Source of the DNA: Pelolinea submarina
Lineage (GTDB): Bacteria; Chloroflexota; Anaerolineae; Anaerolineales; Anaerolineaceae
Assembly (NCBI RefSeq): GCF_003966975.1
Contig: NZ_AP018437.1
Location: 620,001-684,000 of the forward strand
DNA: 64,000 bases
Direction of reading: 5' to 3'
Made by a program: the position numbers and the translations under genes. The notes beneath the pieces were generated by a model, which had not been told where the DNA came from, searched no databases, and worked only from the letters and a program-made list of their open reading frames with translations. Each line of letters starts with the position of its first letter. Within the stretch, counting starts at the first letter, position 1. Below, piece by piece: positions 49,338 through 58,111 of the stretch.

Positions 49338-51075
49338 GCGGTTCTCCCTGGGTGAGAGCTGCCAATGACAAGGACAGCCTTTCCATTGACGCGATTGGTG
49401 TGCTGAGCGGCCACCCTTTTTGTCTGAGCGCGTCCGTGATTTGCGCGGCTAAGGGCGCTTTCAAACCGGCTTCTTCCAGCTTGGCGGTTTGGCTGAACAC
49501 ACTTTGCGCTTCTCCCTGCAGGAAATCGTGCCCGCGGTAGAGCAGGCTGACGTCCTGCAGAATGGGGATAATTTCCTCGTATTGGTGAGTGGAGATCAGC
49601 AAGGATTTGCCCTGCCCTCTTTGCCGGTCCAGTGTGCGCATCAGCTCGTCCACCGATCGCGGGTCCAGCCCGGCCAGCGGTTCATCCAGCAGCACCAGAC
49701 GGCTCTGGATGGCCAGAATAGAGGCCAGCGCAACCTTGCGCTTTTCACCACCGCTCAATGTGGAGGTCAGGCGGTCTTTGTAGGTTTCAAAGTCCAGGCC
49801 GACCGACAGCATGGCTTGTTCTACCACATCTGCGATTTTTCCCTGATAACCCAGGTGGCGCGGGGCATAGGCAATTTCATCGCCCACGTATTGTTCGAAG
49901 ATTTGATCCTCCGGCTGCTGGAAAGCCAGCACCACCATACGGCGCAGCGCCTGCACGTCCAAATCCTCAGCTGATAGGTCGAACGAACCAACGCGCACGC
50001 TTCCGCTTTGCGGCCGCAGCAAACCGTTGAGGTGCTGCAGCAGGGTGGACTTGCCGCAGCCGGTAGCGCCGATCAATGCGTGGGTATGCTGTTCTTTCAT
50101 TGTGAAATTGAGGCCGTCCAGCGCTTTGTGCGCTAGGGGTGTGTTGCGTTGATAAACAAAAGAAAGATGACTGATTTGGATAAAGTCATCGGCTGTATTG
50201 TTTGAAAGTGGATCATTCTGTGAGGAAATACTCAGATTACCGGTATAGTCTGGAAGGCTTTGAAACAAGTCGTGGCTGGTGAGGATATCGGGCGCGATTT
50301 GAGGAAAATATTTTCGCAATTCCAAAGCAGCCTGGCGTGCGTGCGGCAGCCCCAAGCCGTATTGCTCCATCGCATGATTGCCTGAGAAAATATTTTTAGG
50401 TGTTCCGTCCAAAACCAACTGCCCATCGTGCAGCAGCAGGATGCGATCGGCCAGGGCGGCTTCTTCCATCAGGTGCGTGATCAACAGTACGGTAATGCCC
50501 TGGTGGTGAAGGGTGCGGATTTGTTCCATGACCATCGCGCGGCCCATGGGATCCAGCATCGCGGTGGTTTCATCAAATATAATGCAGCGCGGCTGCATGG
50601 CCAGGACGCCGGCCAGGGCCAGTCGTTGAGTTTCGCCGGCGGAAAGCAGGTGCGAAGGGCGTTGGCGGTAATTGGATAATCCGGTTTGGCGTAATGCGCT
50701 ATCCACACGTTCATGAATGACAGCGGAGTCCAATCCCAGATTGGCAGGTCCGAAAGCGACATCCTCCTCAACAGTAGTGGCTACAATCTGGTTTTGCGGC
50801 CGCTGAAAAACCAAACCGACCTGCGAATGGATTTGCGCATGATTGTTGTAGTCGCGCGTATCCATGCCATCGATGAGCACGCGGCCGCTGTCCGGCAGCA
50901 ACAGCGCGTTCAGAAGCCTGGCGAGGGTGCTTTTCCCTGAGCCATTGGGGCCGATGATGGTGGCAAACTCACCCGCCTGGATATTAAATTGAATATTCTT
51001 CAGCGCGGCACGGGTTTGGCCTTCGCGGGATGGATAGGAAAAAGAAATGTTCTCAACAATAATAAAATCGGGCAT
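49330..51075 (-). CDS. ecfA: ECF transporter ATPase, two ABC domains fused (EcfA1-EcfA2)
   Basis: A 581-residue protein that carries both nucleotide-binding domains in one chain. Domain 1 (to about residue 270) has GPNGSGKST, a signature with Ala replacing the second Gly (LLSAGETQRLALAG) and CIIFDETTAML with Asp-Glu. Domain 2 has GATGCGKST, LSGGEKRKVALAS and LVLLDEPLAGLD. The AFQQPEDQIFEQYVGDEIAYAP text is typical of the ECF/cobalt subfamily. In most bacteria the two are separate genes. It is the first gene of the minus-strand ecfA-ecfT pair. Confidence 0.92.
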   Translation of the reverse strand: MPDFIIVENISFSYPSREGQTRAALKNIQFNIQAGEFATIIGPNGSGKSTLARLLNALLLPDSGRVLIDGMDTRDYNNHAQIHSQVGLVFQRPQNQIVATTVEEDVAFGPANLGLDSAVIHERVDSALRQTGLSNYRQRPSHLLSAGETQRLALAGVLAMQPRCIIFDETTAMLDPMGRAMVMEQIRTLHHQGITVLLITHLMEEAALADRILLLHDGQLVLDGTPKNIFSGNHAMEQYGLGLPHARQAALELRKYFPQIAPDILTSHDLFQSLPDYTGNLSISSQNDPLSNNTADDFIQISHLSFVYQRNTPLAHKALDGLNFTMKEQHTHALIGATGCGKSTLLQHLNGLLRPQSGSVRVGSFDLSAEDLDVQALRRMVVLAFQQPEDQIFEQYVGDEIAYAPRHLGYQGKIADVVEQAMLSVGLDFETYKDRLTSTLSGGEKRKVALASILAIQSRLVLLDEPLAGLDPRSVDELMRTLDRQRGQGKSLLISTHQYEEIIPILQDVSLLYRGHDFLQGEAQSVFSQTAKLEEAGLKAPLAAQITDALRQKGWPLSTPIASMERLSLSLAALTQGEPHE

Positions 51076-51137
51076 GCACCCGATTTTATACGAAAAGCAT
51101 TAGTTTTGGGAAATTATCCCGAAATTTCTTGGTATTG

Positions 51138-51566
51138 TCAGCTGATATTCAGCTCGGATAACCATTGTTGAATACGCGCCTGGATTTGGTCGCGAATGGT
51201 GCGGAAGTAATCCAGTTTTTCCTTGTCATTTCCTTCAAAGGCAGCCGGATCTTCAAATGGCCAATGCAGACGCTGCCCCATTCCGGGGAAAAACGGACAA
51301 CGTTCTTCTGCTTTGCTGCAAACAGTGACCAGGTAACTGAACTGGGTTTTGCCCAGATAGGTGGTCAGAGGTTTGGCATACTGTTGGCTGGCGTCAATAC
51401 CGATTTCTTCCAGGACTTTGATGGTCATGGGGTGAATGACGGTGGGCTCCAGACCGGCACTGTGAACCTCGAAGTGGTTGCCGGCCATTTTTCGCAGCAG
51501 GGCTTCTGCCATCTGGCTGCGGGCTGAATTTCCTGTGCAGAGAAAAAGTACGCGTGGTTTTTCCAT
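51138..51566 (-). CDS. arsC: Arsenate reductase, low-molecular-weight phosphatase (thioredoxin-linked) type
   Basis: ArsC reduces arsenate to arsenite so that it can be exported or methylated. The 142-residue protein has the P-loop nucleophile CTGNSAR (Cys10, Arg16, CX5R) and the two resolving cysteines of the thioredoxin-coupled family, Cys83 and Cys90 (TVCSKAEERCPFFPG). HWPFEDPAAFEG supplies the DP loop. No SD is visible before the ATG at 51566. It lies downstream of the small thioredoxin gene on the same strand, which could be its reductant. Confidence 0.92.
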   Translation of the reverse strand: MEKPRVLFLCTGNSARSQMAEALLRKMAGNHFEVHSAGLEPTVIHPMTIKVLEEIGIDASQQYAKPLTTYLGKTQFSYLVTVCSKAEERCPFFPGMGQRLHWPFEDPAAFEGNDKEKLDYFRTIRDQIQARIQQWLSELNIS

Positions 51567-51641
51567 AATTCTTTTATACAGATTTTACATTAACAAGGAA
51601 TTATTCGCATATTATCATTAAGTTAACAATAATCATAAATA

Positions 51642-51881
51642 TTATTTTGCGGTCTGCATCCAATCCATAACTTCTTCTTTGGCGGGAATGCGGCCGAAGG
51701 ATTTTACTTCCTCATTAATAACCAGAGCAGGTGTCTCCATGATGTCGTACTTCATGATGTCGTTTAGGTTCTTGACCTTCACGAATTCCGCTTCCTTACC
51801 CAATGCATCTGCTGCTTCACGAGCTACTTTTTCGAGTCTTTCACAGCGCGGGCAGCCGCCACCTAAGATTTTTACGATCAT
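51642..51881 (-). CDS. Small thioredoxin-like redox protein
   Basis: A 79-residue single-domain thioredoxin-fold protein of the 'redox-active disulfide protein 2' type. The active site is CPRC (Cys10-Cys13) in KILGGGCPRCERLEKVA, and the cis-Pro segment is METPALVINEEV. It lies 23 bases after the ArsP-like permease gene and before arsC; members of this family regularly accompany that permease. It may reduce arsenical-protein disulfides or act with ArsC. AAGGAG precedes the start. Confidence 0.9.
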   Translation of the reverse strand: MIVKILGGGCPRCERLEKVAREAADALGKEAEFVKVKNLNDIMKYDIMETPALVINEEVKSFGRIPAKEEVMDWMQTAK

Positions 51882-51904
51882 TTTTATTCTCCTTAAATTA
51901 TATT

Positions 51905-53257
51905 TTATTTGATAAATTGGCCGAAAATCCAGCCGGATAATGTACTAAATATCGTAACCAATGTCACATAATACAAGGTTTTTTTCTTACCAATGACGGA
52001 ATTGGTGATCAAAATGGATTGCAGGCTCAATTCCGGATCGGCCAGTAAATAGGCCAGCAGCGGGCCGCGGTGCATGCCCAGCGACAGGAAGGTTTGCGCA
52101 ACCGGCACTTCCACCAGTGTGGGGAAGTACATGAACACGCCAAATAAAACGCCGGCCAGGTTGGCCAAGATGGTATTCTTACCGGCCACCAGTTGAATCC
52201 AGTTCGCGGGAATAATGGCCCGCGCAATTCCGGCCAGGAACACACCTACCAGCAGCAGGGGGATGATTTGCTTCACAAAACGCCAGGTTTCCCACAACCA
52301 CGCACCCGCATCAGCCTGAGTCAAATAGCGGCGGACTGCAAACCATAATGCGGCGATCAGGAGTGTGACCGCGATAAACCGGCCGGTGATCAGGATGGAT
52401 AAAGTCTCTCCATCAACCTGGGATTTCAAACTGGCAACAACCAGCGTCAGTGAAATTAATCCCAGCGACAGGTAGGTAAAGGTGTTGAATCCGTTCTCGA
52501 TATTCTTAAACCCCTTGATTGCGCTGATGGCAATCAACACCAGAAGCGAGATCAACAGAATGCCTTGAACTGAAACACCTTCAATACCCAGGGCGGCGTT
52601 GGACGGCACCAATACGTCCAGTTTGGATTGCAGAGCTGCTGCCCATCCTGCCGGTATGGTAAATTGTGTCAGCAGTGAGGTCAATGGACGGACTTGCAGA
52701 GTACCGCTAATCAATACTGCTAAAAGCAGCAGAAAAATCAACAGGGTCTTTCCGGATAACTTGGCGCCCTGGCTGAACAGCTGGCTGGTTTCACGGTTGT
52801 GCGCAGCGTCATCTTCCCGGAAGATCCAAGCCATGATTAAACCAATCAAAATACCGAATACGATAGCCAACACCAACCTGGCCATGGCGATGTCCATACC
52901 GATTTGAACACCGGTGAAGGAAATTGCCAGAATGTTGACGGCCGGACCGACAAACAGGAAGGTAATGGCCGGGCCAAGGCCGGCGCCTTTCTTATAAATA
53001 CCGGCGAATAATGGCATGATGGTGCAGGAGCATACTGCCAGTACAAATCCACCAACAGCGGCAGCCGGGTATGAAATGTACTTGGGCGTGTCTTTACCCA
53101 GGAAACGTGTTACCGCTTCTTTTGGCATCAATGCGGTCAGCGCACCGGCTATAAAAAAGGCCGGCAGCAAACACAGAAGGACATGCGCGGCCAGATATGA
53201 AGCCAGGCTTCCCAAGCCGGTTTGGAACATTTCTATTATTGTTGAAATAATTGGCAT
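51905..53257 (-). CDS. ArsP/YraQ-type permease
   Basis: A 450-residue membrane protein of the DUF318 permease family, some members of which (ArsP) export trivalent organoarsenicals. About ten hydrophobic segments form two halves. The conserved cysteine segment LAVCSCTIMPLFAGIYKKG (about residues 75-93) and GLGPAITFLFVGPAVNILA are the family hallmark, mirrored in the second half by LFGVFMYFPTLVEVPVAQTFLSLGMHRGP. It follows arsR, with an operator copy in between, so it is probably arsenic- or metalloid-inducible. Exact substrate unproven. Confidence 0.85.
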   Translation of the reverse strand: MPIISTIIEMFQTGLGSLASYLAAHVLLCLLPAFFIAGALTALMPKEAVTRFLGKDTPKYISYPAAAVGGFVLAVCSCTIMPLFAGIYKKGAGLGPAITFLFVGPAVNILAISFTGVQIGMDIAMARLVLAIVFGILIGLIMAWIFREDDAAHNRETSQLFSQGAKLSGKTLLIFLLLLAVLISGTLQVRPLTSLLTQFTIPAGWAAALQSKLDVLVPSNAALGIEGVSVQGILLISLLVLIAISAIKGFKNIENGFNTFTYLSLGLISLTLVVASLKSQVDGETLSILITGRFIAVTLLIAALWFAVRRYLTQADAGAWLWETWRFVKQIIPLLLVGVFLAGIARAIIPANWIQLVAGKNTILANLAGVLFGVFMYFPTLVEVPVAQTFLSLGMHRGPLLAYLLADPELSLQSILITNSVIGKKKTLYYVTLVTIFSTLSGWIFGQFIK

Positions 53258-53269
53258 TAAATTCTCCTA

Positions 53270-53289
53270 ATATTCATAAATTTGAATAT
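53270..53289. promoter_or_regulatory. ArsR operator copy 2 (arsR-permease gap)
   Basis: ATATTCA-N6-TGAATAT, a perfect 7-6-7 inverted repeat, lies between arsR and the permease gene. It has the same half-sites and spacing as the copy at 53657. Confidence 0.7.
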
Positions 53290-53305
53290 AACAAGCTAAA
53301 AAAAA

Positions 53306-53665
53306 CTACTTTGAGGTACATTTCGGGCAACTGCAGGCTTTATGAGATTGCTTGCCGTTCGAACCAATTACCTCGTTGGATCCGGTAAATTTCATGGCAG
53401 CCTGGATGATATCCAGAATTTTCGCGTCAGCCAGACGGTAATAAATAAAACGTCCATCCCGTTCAGTTTCCAGGATACCGGCATCGCGCAATGCCATCAG
53501 GTGTTGGGAGAGATTAGCCTGCCGCAGTCCCAATTGCGACTCAAGGTGACAAACGCAGGCATTTCCTCTACCGATTTCCTGAATGATCTTCAGGCGGGCG
53601 GGGTGGCTGATCAACCGGAAGAATTTACTGGTTTCTCCAAATGGATTACTTTTTGACATATTCAT
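53306..53665 (-). CDS. arsR: ArsR family repressor, classical CxC type
   Basis: A 119-residue winged-helix repressor. The metal-sensing helix has the classical motif: NACVCHLESQLG (Cys37, Cys39; family ELCVCDL). The HTH continues LRQANLSQHLMALRDAGIL with wing ETERDGRFIYYRL. The C-terminus adds a second cysteine cluster, CSCPKC (Cys111, 113, 116), not needed for the classical site. The start codon itself lies in the operator (53657-53678), and no SD is visible, so a very short leader is likely. It controls the permease, thioredoxin and arsC genes downstream. Confidence 0.92.
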   Translation of the reverse strand: MNMSKSNPFGETSKFFRLISHPARLKIIQEIGRGNACVCHLESQLGLRQANLSQHLMALRDAGILETERDGRFIYYRLADAKILDIIQAAMKFTGSNEVIGSNGKQSHKACSCPKCTSK

Positions 53666-53678
53666 AATAGTGAATATG
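53657..53678. promoter_or_regulatory. ArsR operator copy 1, over the arsR start codon
   Basis: CATATTCA-N6-TGAATATG is an 8-6-8 perfect palindrome whose left arm includes the first codons of arsR. It shares the ATATTCA-N6-TGAATAT core with the copy at 53270. Confidence 0.75.
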
Positions 53679-53703
53679 ATACCACGATAATTAAGTTTTA
53701 AAT

Positions 53704-53740
53704 AAAAAAAAAGCCGGCCAATTTGGCCGGCTTTTTTTTT
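53704..53740. terminator. Terminator of the branched-chain amino-acid transporter operon
   Basis: GCCGGCCA (53713-53720) pairs with TGGCCGGC (53724-53731), flanked by nine A and nine T residues, so it is a strong symmetric terminator. It ends the minus-strand liv operon and insulates arsR. Confidence 0.9.
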
Positions 53741-53753
53741 GGTTGAAAACTGA

Positions 53754-54107
53754 CTAATGAGTCATTGTCTGGCGAACATCTACTTTATCGAGACGCATCA
53801 TCATGTAGAAAGAGATGGCTCCACCGGCGATTCCATAAAGAAGGAAAGGTATATTAATAACGCCTGCACTGTTGACTGTCGTGGACAGTAGCATCATAAT
53901 GCGTACGATGACATTCATTCCATTTACAAAAATCATGAAAGTCAACGCTTTTGAACGACCGCGCCATAAAATTGCTGCCAGGACGAGGAAGAAAAGGAAC
54001 ACTACCCCAATGGCGGAATAGGCACTGCCGATGACAGAAGGCGGATATAACACAACTCCGATAGCCGGAAGCAGAAAGAAAAACATTACTTTTTGAAATA
54101 CACTCAT
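53754..54107 (-). CDS. Small membrane protein in the liv operon
   Basis: A 117-residue protein with four predicted transmembrane segments (about 8-25, 30-48, 54-75 and 82-105), a short basic loop WRGRSKAL and a charged C-terminus (RLDKVDVRQTMTH). I do not recognise a family. It is 18 bases downstream of livF, before the operon's terminator, and has AGGAGATG-like SD text. It could be an accessory or regulatory subunit of the transporter; this is inference from position only. Confidence 0.65.
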   Translation of the reverse strand: MSVFQKVMFFFLLPAIGVVLYPPSVIGSAYSAIGVVFLFFLVLAAILWRGRSKALTFMIFVNGMNVIVRIMMLLSTTVNSAGVINIPFLLYGIAGGAISFYMMMRLDKVDVRQTMTH

Positions 54108-54125
54108 ATCACATCTCCTATCTTT

Positions 54126-54833
54126 CTAGCCGCCCAGATACGCTTGGATGACAGAGGAATTCTCCATTACATCTTTGGCAGCACCTTCGAGTACAACGCT
54201 GCCGGTTTCCAGAACGTATGCGCGGTTTGCAATTGATAGCGCCATTTTCGCATTTTGTTCAACCAGAAGGATGCTGGTTCCCTGCTTGTTGATCTCCTGG
54301 ATGATTTCGAAAATCTGCTCAACCAGAACGGGGGCCAAACCCATGGAAGGTTCGTCCAATAACATCAACTTGGGATGAGACATCAAGCCGCGGGCAATGG
54401 CAAGCATTTGCTGCTCGCCGCCGGATAAAGTGCCGCCCAATTGGTTTTGACGTTCCTTCAAGCGCGGGAAACGTTCGAACGCGCTGCGAATATCACAGGC
54501 GATTTGGTCTTTATCATTCTGAAGGAATGCGCCCATTTCCAGGTTCTCCATAACGGTCAACGGGGCAAAAATCTTGCGTCCTTCCGGAACGTGAATAATG
54601 CCTTTGCGCACGATTTCCTCGGCTGCTTTGGTGGAAATATCTTCTTCCAGGAAGCGGATGCTGCCTGTGGTAGGATGCAGCAGGCCAGAGAGAGTCTTCA
54701 ATGATGTGCTTTTTCCAGCTCCGTTGGCGCCAATTAGGGCAACGATCTCCCCTTCTTCAACATTGAAACTGATATCGGTCAGAGCGTGGATCGCGCCGTA
54801 AAAAACATTGATTTTATCAACTTCGAGCATCAT
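54126..54833 (-). CDS. livF: Branched-chain amino-acid-type ABC ATPase LivF
   Basis: A 235-residue ATPase of the HAAT transporter family. Walker A GANGAGKST (about residues 36-44), the LivF-type IHVPEGRKIFAPLTVMENL segment, signature LSGGEQQMLAIAR and Walker B LMLLDEPSMGLAP are all intact. It overlaps livG by four bases (ATGA). It works as a heterodimer with LivG beneath LivH/LivM. Confidence 0.95.
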   Translation of the reverse strand: MMLEVDKINVFYGAIHALTDISFNVEEGEIVALIGANGAGKSTSLKTLSGLLHPTTGSIRFLEEDISTKAAEEIVRKGIIHVPEGRKIFAPLTVMENLEMGAFLQNDKDQIACDIRSAFERFPRLKERQNQLGGTLSGGEQQMLAIARGLMSHPKLMLLDEPSMGLAPVLVEQIFEIIQEINKQGTSILLVEQNAKMALSIANRAYVLETGSVVLEGAAKDVMENSSVIQAYLGG

Positions 54834-55654
54834 TGCTTTCTCTCCTTCAAATATTGCTTGGAAAGCTCAGCGGCACCAGGTCCAAGGTAAGCTTCGATAA
54901 CATGGCTGTCCTTCTGAACGTCTTGGGCAGAACCGCGTGCAATCACCTGTCCAAAGTCCATAACGGTGATATGTTCACAAATTCCCATTACCACGCGCAT
55001 TTGATGTTCGATCAACAAGATGGTCAGATCGAATTTATCGCGAATGAAGTGGATCAATTCCATCAGCGTGATGGCTTCTTTCGGATTCATACCGGCCGCG
55101 GGTTCATCCAGCAGCAGCAGTTTGGGACTGGACGCGAGTGCGCGTGCGATTTCCAAACGCCTTTGCTCGCCATAAGGCAAGTTGCGGGCAATTTCTGCCT
55201 GGCGATCCTGCAGATTGAAAACGCGTAGAAAATCCTGTGCTTTCTCAGTTAATTCATTTTCTTTTTTGTCGAAGTGTTTGCTGTGCATGATTGCGTCGCT
55301 CATGCTGTATCCAGCGTGAGTGTGATAGGCAATGCGCACATTGTCCAGAACTGTCAGGTTTGGGAAGAGGCGGATGTTTTGGAAGGTACGGGCAATTCCC
55401 ATTTGGTTGATGATATAGGGGTCGAGGCCGCCGATGCTTTGGCCTTCAAAAACAACTTCACCGCCGGTCGGCTCGTAAATACCGGTAATCACGTTGAAAA
55501 TCGTGGTCTTGCCGGATCCGTTAGGGCCAATCAAGCCGTTGAGCGCATGAGGTTGCAGAACCAGATCGACTTCGTTGACTGCTTTCAGACCGCCGAAATA
55601 TCGGCAAAGCTTGCGCAATTCAAGGATGGGGGTTGTGTTGGTGTTCTCAGCCAT
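54830..55654 (-). CDS. livG: Branched-chain amino-acid-type ABC ATPase LivG
   Basis: A 274-residue partner ATPase. Walker A is GPNGSGKTT, then the LivG-specific GIARTFQNIRLFPNLTVLDN segment, signature LPYGEQRRLEIARAL and LLLLDEPAAGMNP. The C-terminal IEHQMRVVMGICEHITVMDFGQ and the following text are typical. The start shares one base with the livM stop (TAATG). Substrate of the system may be branched-chain or other amino acids, amides or urea. Confidence 0.95.
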   Translation of the reverse strand: MAENTNTTPILELRKLCRYFGGLKAVNEVDLVLQPHALNGLIGPNGSGKTTIFNVITGIYEPTGGEVVFEGQSIGGLDPYIINQMGIARTFQNIRLFPNLTVLDNVRIAYHTHAGYSMSDAIMHSKHFDKKENELTEKAQDFLRVFNLQDRQAEIARNLPYGEQRRLEIARALASSPKLLLLDEPAAGMNPKEAITLMELIHFIRDKFDLTILLIEHQMRVVMGICEHITVMDFGQVIARGSAQDVQKDSHVIEAYLGPGAAELSKQYLKERKQ

Positions 55655-56904
55655 TATGCTACCTCCTTTGCGGTTTCTTCATCTGCCTTTTTTTCTTTCA
55701 GGGGTGGAACAACGGAGCGGATGAATGGGATTTCATAATTGCCGAACAACCCATTCGGTTTCAGCAGCATCATGATTAATAACAAAGTGGGGTAAATCAC
55801 GAAACGCCAGGTTTCAAAACCTTCGGGCAGGATTAGGCGCAAGACGCCTTCCAATACCAGAGCCCATCCGAAGGCCGCACCTACAGTGCCGGTAACGCTG
55901 CCCAGACCGCCGAATACGACTACGATCAGGGGATCGAATGATTTTACGAAACTAAATGTATTGGGATGCAGGAAGCCGTTGATATGTGCGTATAAACCGC
56001 CAGCTAACCCTCCGAAAAAGCTGCCGATCACAAAGGTAATCGTTTTGTAGAAAGCTACATCAATACCCATAGATGTCGCGGCCGTTTCATCTTCCCGGAT
56101 GGACACAATAGCGCGGCCATAACTCGAATTTAATAAATTACGGATGACGATGATCGTAATGAGCAGAAAAATAAATACAGTAGCCCAGGTTGTAATCTTG
56201 GGAATACCGATCATGCCGCGTGCGCCTTTCATTTCATCGAAGCCCAGCATGGTGTCCGAATTATCCAGAAGAACTTTTACGATAATTGTGAAACCCAGTG
56301 TGGCAATGCCGAAATAGTCGGAACCCAGTGTAAGAACCGGAAGACCGAACAAGAAACTGACCTCGCCGGCGATCAAGCCGCCTAAAAGGACCGCAATCAA
56401 GTAAACGACATACTGCGCTACTTTTTCAGGCATGAGATTGAACAGCGCTGTAACCGGATTGGCAATCAACATGCCCAGTCTGGTAGCAATGAAAATGGCT
56501 ACTAAAACACCTGCCAGGTAAAGGGCGAATGCAGACAGCGTATCCATGCCCCGAATCTTGGAAACGACTCCGCGTATCAGGAAAATAGCCAAGCCGACCA
56601 GGATGGAAATCATTAATATGACAGTCAAACCGGATGCACTGTGCAGCTGGACCCAACGGTAAGTGATGTCTGCGGCAGTGTAAGCGCCAATGGCATAGAA
56701 CCCGTATTGGCCCAAGGAGAATTGCCCGTTGAAACCGTAGATCAGATTCAGCCCCAGGGAAACAATGGCCATGACACCAGCCAGGAGCACAATGGTGCTC
56801 CAGAAGGAGTTGATGATACCGGCTGAAATCAGGGCTTGGACAATTCCGAAAACCAGAACTGCGCCAACCAGAAAGAAAATGGAAGTTTTATTTAGACGAT
56901 TCAT
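55654..56904 (-). CDS. livM: Branched-chain amino-acid-type ABC permease LivM
   Basis: A 416-residue permease, about 80-100 residues longer than LivM of many bacteria because of an extra hydrophobic N-terminal region and a middle insertion (IRGVVSKIRGMDTLSAFALYLAGVL-type segment). Signature segments: LNLIYGFNGQFSLGQYGFYAIGAY near residue 55, and VVVFGGLGSVTGTVGAAFGWALVLEG near residue 345. AGGTGAAG precedes the ATG. It is 8 bases downstream of livH. Confidence 0.93.
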   Translation of the reverse strand: MNRLNKTSIFFLVGAVLVFGIVQALISAGIINSFWSTIVLLAGVMAIVSLGLNLIYGFNGQFSLGQYGFYAIGAYTAADITYRWVQLHSASGLTVILMISILVGLAIFLIRGVVSKIRGMDTLSAFALYLAGVLVAIFIATRLGMLIANPVTALFNLMPEKVAQYVVYLIAVLLGGLIAGEVSFLFGLPVLTLGSDYFGIATLGFTIIVKVLLDNSDTMLGFDEMKGARGMIGIPKITTWATVFIFLLITIIVIRNLLNSSYGRAIVSIREDETAATSMGIDVAFYKTITFVIGSFFGGLAGGLYAHINGFLHPNTFSFVKSFDPLIVVVFGGLGSVTGTVGAAFGWALVLEGVLRLILPEGFETWRFVIYPTLLLIMMLLKPNGLFGNYEIPFIRSVVPPLKEKKADEETAKEVA

Positions 56905-56912
56905 ATCTTCAC

Positions 56913-58028
56913 CTAAACTTTCTCACTGGAAGTCTCGCCCATGATACCCTTTGGCCGGATGAGCAAAACAACGATAAGCAGACTGAAGGCAATGGCATCA
57001 CGCATGGGGGTTGAGATATATGCGGCGCTTAAGGTTTCCGCCTGACCCATGATCAATGCGCCGATGAACGCGCCCGGAATGCTGCCAATACCGCCTACAA
57101 CCGCGGCCACAAATGCTTTCATACCGGGAATGATACCCATGGAGAAGAAGACTTGTGGGTAAGCGATTGCGTAAAGAACACCGGCGGCACCAGCCAGAGC
57201 GGCTCCAAGCGCGAATGTGATGGAAATAACCGCATCGGAATTAATACCCATCAGGCGTGCAGTTGGTTTATCATACGCAACAGCGCGCATGGCTTTTCCA
57301 ATCTTAGTTCGCTTGACAATATATTGCAGAACTAACAAAAGGAAAACAGACGCCAAAACGATGATCAAAAAGATATTGGAAAAGATCAAACTGTGCGGTG
57401 GTGTCGCAACGCCGGCCTGGATGGATCCGAAGCCTTCGGGGCCGATATACCAGCTTGTTACTTCAAAGGGGCGTTCGTAAGTGATGTAATTGGGAGTAAA
57501 AACAAAGCCCAAAGCACCAAAGTATTCCAGGAAAAAAGAAATGCCGATAGCGGTAATCAGAGCCGAGATGCGGGGGGCAGTCCGTAGTGGTTTATAAGCA
57601 ATGCGCTCAATGGTAAAGGCCAATAAGGCGCAGACAACCATGGAAACCAGAACGACCGTTACCGCTCCGATGGCCTGTGCGAGCATGGCCGGCACAGAGG
57701 GGAAAAGATTCTGAAACCATAAGTGGACATTGTAACGGGAAATGCTGTAGAAACTGGCAAAAGCGCCCACCATAAACACATCACCATGGGCGAAGTTGAT
57801 CAATTGGATGATGCCATAAATCATTGTGTAACCGAGGGCGATCAGGGCATAAACAAAACCAAGCTGAAGTCCATTGACGACTTGCTGTAAAAATAACGAG
57901 GGGTTATCTAATAGGGCAGTACCAAGCTTGAAGACTGCAGTTGCACCAATGATAACAAAGAAAAGGATTCCCAGGATTTTACTCTTGACAATCCAGTTAA
58001 CGATTGGATTTTGGTTTTTCCTTTCCAT
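56913..58028 (-). CDS. livH: Branched-chain amino-acid-type ABC permease LivH
   Basis: A 371-residue permease. The N-terminal part adds one helix (ILGILFFVIIGATAVFKL) before the usual first segment, QQVVNGLQLGFVYALIALGYTMIYGIIQLINFAHGDVFM. The C-terminal GMKAFVAAVVGGIGSIPGAFIGALIMGQAE is the family hallmark. It follows the binding-protein gene after an 83-base gap with a stem-loop. Confidence 0.94.
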   Translation of the reverse strand: MERKNQNPIVNWIVKSKILGILFFVIIGATAVFKLGTALLDNPSLFLQQVVNGLQLGFVYALIALGYTMIYGIIQLINFAHGDVFMVGAFASFYSISRYNVHLWFQNLFPSVPAMLAQAIGAVTVVLVSMVVCALLAFTIERIAYKPLRTAPRISALITAIGISFFLEYFGALGFVFTPNYITYERPFEVTSWYIGPEGFGSIQAGVATPPHSLIFSNIFLIIVLASVFLLLVLQYIVKRTKIGKAMRAVAYDKPTARLMGINSDAVISITFALGAALAGAAGVLYAIAYPQVFFSMGIIPGMKAFVAAVVGGIGSIPGAFIGALIMGQAETLSAAYISTPMRDAIAFSLLIVVLLIRPKGIMGETSSEKV

Positions 58029-58064
58029 AGGGTTTTCCTGCTTTCTGGGTGGAGTAATTTATAA

Positions 58065-58088
58065 GGGCGGTCTCCTTGAAGACCGCCC
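58065..58088 (-). promoter_or_regulatory. Stem-loop between the liv binding protein and livH
   Basis: GGGCGGTCT (58065-58073) pairs perfectly with AGACCGCCC (58080-58088) around a 6-nt loop. No U-run follows on the minus strand, so it resembles the stem-loop at 4606 and may set the binding-protein/permease expression ratio. Confidence 0.65.
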
Positions 58089-58111
58089 ATATCTGTAAAA
58101 CCTAGTGAAAA

